Assembly: GCF_003052515.2 (NCBI RefSeq)
Contig: NZ_QARE02000001.1
Coordinates: 1 to 64,000 of the forward strand
Source of the DNA: Pseudomonas sp. RIT409
GTDB lineage: Bacteria > Pseudomonadota > Gammaproteobacteria > Pseudomonadales > Pseudomonadaceae
Direction: 5' to 3'
Length of the DNA: 64,000 nucleotides
Position 1 is the stretch's first letter. Every line of letters begins with the position of its first letter. The notes under the pieces were generated by a model. The model was given only the letters and a program-made list of their open reading frames with translations, had not been told where the DNA came from and searched no databases. Below are positions 63,076-64,000 of this stretch, in pieces. The position numbers and the translations under genes are program-made.

Positions 63076-64000
63076 ATGCCCGATACAACACTCCCCGACG
63101 ACCTCAAACAGTTCCTTCTCGTCAACCCACTCAAGTCCTTCCGGCCGGCCACCCGATTGTCAGTCTGGCTGGACGATCAGCTCTGCATGCGCAAAGCCCT
63201 GACGCGCAAAGAGCTGGATGCAGGCTTTGAGATTATCCTCAATCCCGATCGGCAGGGCATGTCCACGTTCGGCCTGTCGACCCTGGCGCTGATCGACTTG
63301 GAAATCCCCGGTGCCACGGGCCCGCTGGATGACGGGTCATGGGGCATCAACGTGGCAGCGGCGCAAACCAACTTCCCGCTACAGGGCCTGCAACTCTACC
63401 TCCAGCCCTGGTCGAGCATGGCGGTGGGCGACAGCTACAAGATTCTGCTCGACGGGACCACGCAGGTCGCGTCGGGTGTCATCCTCAAACCCGAGGAGGT
63501 AGGGGCACGGGTAATCGCCTTTGTGCCCAGTAACCGCCTGACTGATGGCGCGCATAAGTTGTCGTACAGCATCACGCGCATCGGACAAGCCCCTGAGACG
63601 TCGGATGCGCTGGACATTCTGATCAAGCTCACACTTCCGGGAGGAGTCGACGAGGACGGCAGCGTGCCCGGTCACTCTGCGCTGAAGTTCGATTTGCCTG
63701 ACGAAATAATCAACGACGGGGTCGATGCGGCGGCAGCCAAGGCAGGGATTCCGGCCACCATTCACCCCTACCCGAACATGGCTGCCGGGGACGATATCAA
63801 GCTGTCCTGGGGTGGATACTTTGTGCATCACGCGCCTGTGACCCAAAATGAAGTGGGCAAGGACATCGAAATAGTGGTCGACGAAGCCACGATTCTCGCG
63901 GCAGGCGACTCCGATTTCGACGGTTTGGCCGTGACGTTCGAAGTCTACGACTTGGTCCTGAATCGCTCCACGGACTGGGCCGCCGAAATGCGCATCGTGG
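63076..64000 (+). CDS. Ig-like repeat protein, paralogue 2 (3' end outside window)
   Basis: The first 308 codons are visible. It starts with a 65-residue segment absent from paralogue 1 (MPDTTLPDDLKQFLLVNPLK), then LALIDLEIPGATGPLDDG and the domain PNMAAGDDIKLSWGGYF, ATILAAGDSDFDGLAVTFEV shared with paralogue 1. It has no signal peptide. It is a tandem duplicate with a conserved leader and probably belongs to the same functional unit. Confidence 0.8.
   Translation, partial: MPDTTLPDDLKQFLLVNPLKSFRPATRLSVWLDDQLCMRKALTRKELDAGFEIILNPDRQGMSTFGLSTLALIDLEIPGATGPLDDGSWGINVAAAQTNFPLQGLQLYLQPWSSMAVGDSYKILLDGTTQVASGVILKPEEVGARVIAFVPSNRLTDGAHKLSYSITRIGQAPETSDALDILIKLTLPGGVDEDGSVPGHSALKFDLPDEIINDGVDAAAAKAGIPATIHPYPNMAAGDDIKLSWGGYFVHHAPVTQNEVGKDIEIVVDEATILAAGDSDFDGLAVTFEVYDLVLNRSTDWAAEMRIV

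Overview
This 64 kb window is chromosomal DNA of a Pseudomonas, most likely of the P. fluorescens group. The evidence is the high GC content, the min-rluA-apeB neighbourhood, an N-acetylglutaminylglutamine amide (NAGGN) operon, an actP/DUF485 pair, an orphan betaine-binding protein, a LapA-type RTX adhesin with its own type I secretion genes, and many Pseudomonas-type REP palindromes (GTAGGAGCGCGCTTGCCCGC). From memory, the order from actP to the ABC/HAD cluster resembles P. aeruginosa PAO1 around PA3234-PA3255; this was not checked.

Layout. 1-2.2 kb: recQ (3' part outside the window), a YecA-family gene and a DUF454 gene. 2.5-14.4 kb: a 2168-residue LapA/MapA-like RTX adhesin on the minus strand, with divergent TolC, ABC (LapB-like) and HlyD (LapC-like) genes. 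The adhesin has a retention module, a LapG-type PAAG site, three near-identical 247-residue repeats plus a diverged one, a vWA domain and RTX repeats. 14.5-25 kb: polyphosphate:AMP phosphotransferase, mnmC, a LolD/FtsX/AttH-like export operon, DUF3309, an SDR, a UPF0060 protein, an additional CsrA/Rsm paralogue and a YheU-family gene. 25-30 kb: the NAGGN osmoprotectant operon. 30-35 kb: DUF485-actP, a decayed partial copy of the betaine-binding gene, an AT-richer Ig-like orphan, and the intact betX-like gene.

35.1-35.55 kb: a stretch without protein genes that looks like a CrcZ/CrcX/CrcY-family small RNA. It has a -24/-12 sigma54 promoter, a predicted transcript of about 375 nt with several A-rich Crc/Hfq motifs, and a hairpin at the end. 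35.8-48 kb: an alpha/beta hydrolase and MlaA pair, pirin, patatin, an LpxL-type acyltransferase, minCDE, rluA, apeB and a large MscS-type channel. 48-52.9 kb: a probable betaine (possibly proline betaine) catabolic group made of a binding protein, a DgcA/StcD-like demethylase, a P5C-reductase-like gene and a TetR regulator. ATGTACA inverted repeats lie in front of both the demethylase and the TetR gene. 53-59.6 kb: a UTRA/GntR regulator with divergent genes for a binding protein, a phosphatase-fold enzyme, two permeases, an ATPase and a HAD hydrolase; two matching TG-N2-CTAGACCA sites flank this divergent promoter region. 59.9-64 kb: two tandem paralogous Ig-like proteins with duplicated 5' leaders; the second runs off the window.

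How the parts work together. Several themes recur: osmolyte and betaine handling (NAGGN, betX, the demethylase cluster), envelope and surface functions (adhesin, MlaA, LpxL, MscS, Lol-like ABC), and post-transcriptional control (the CsrA paralogue, the Crc-type sRNA, and an A-rich Crc-like motif at the start of DUF485-actP). No tRNA, rRNA, CRISPR array, insertion sequence or prophage was seen.
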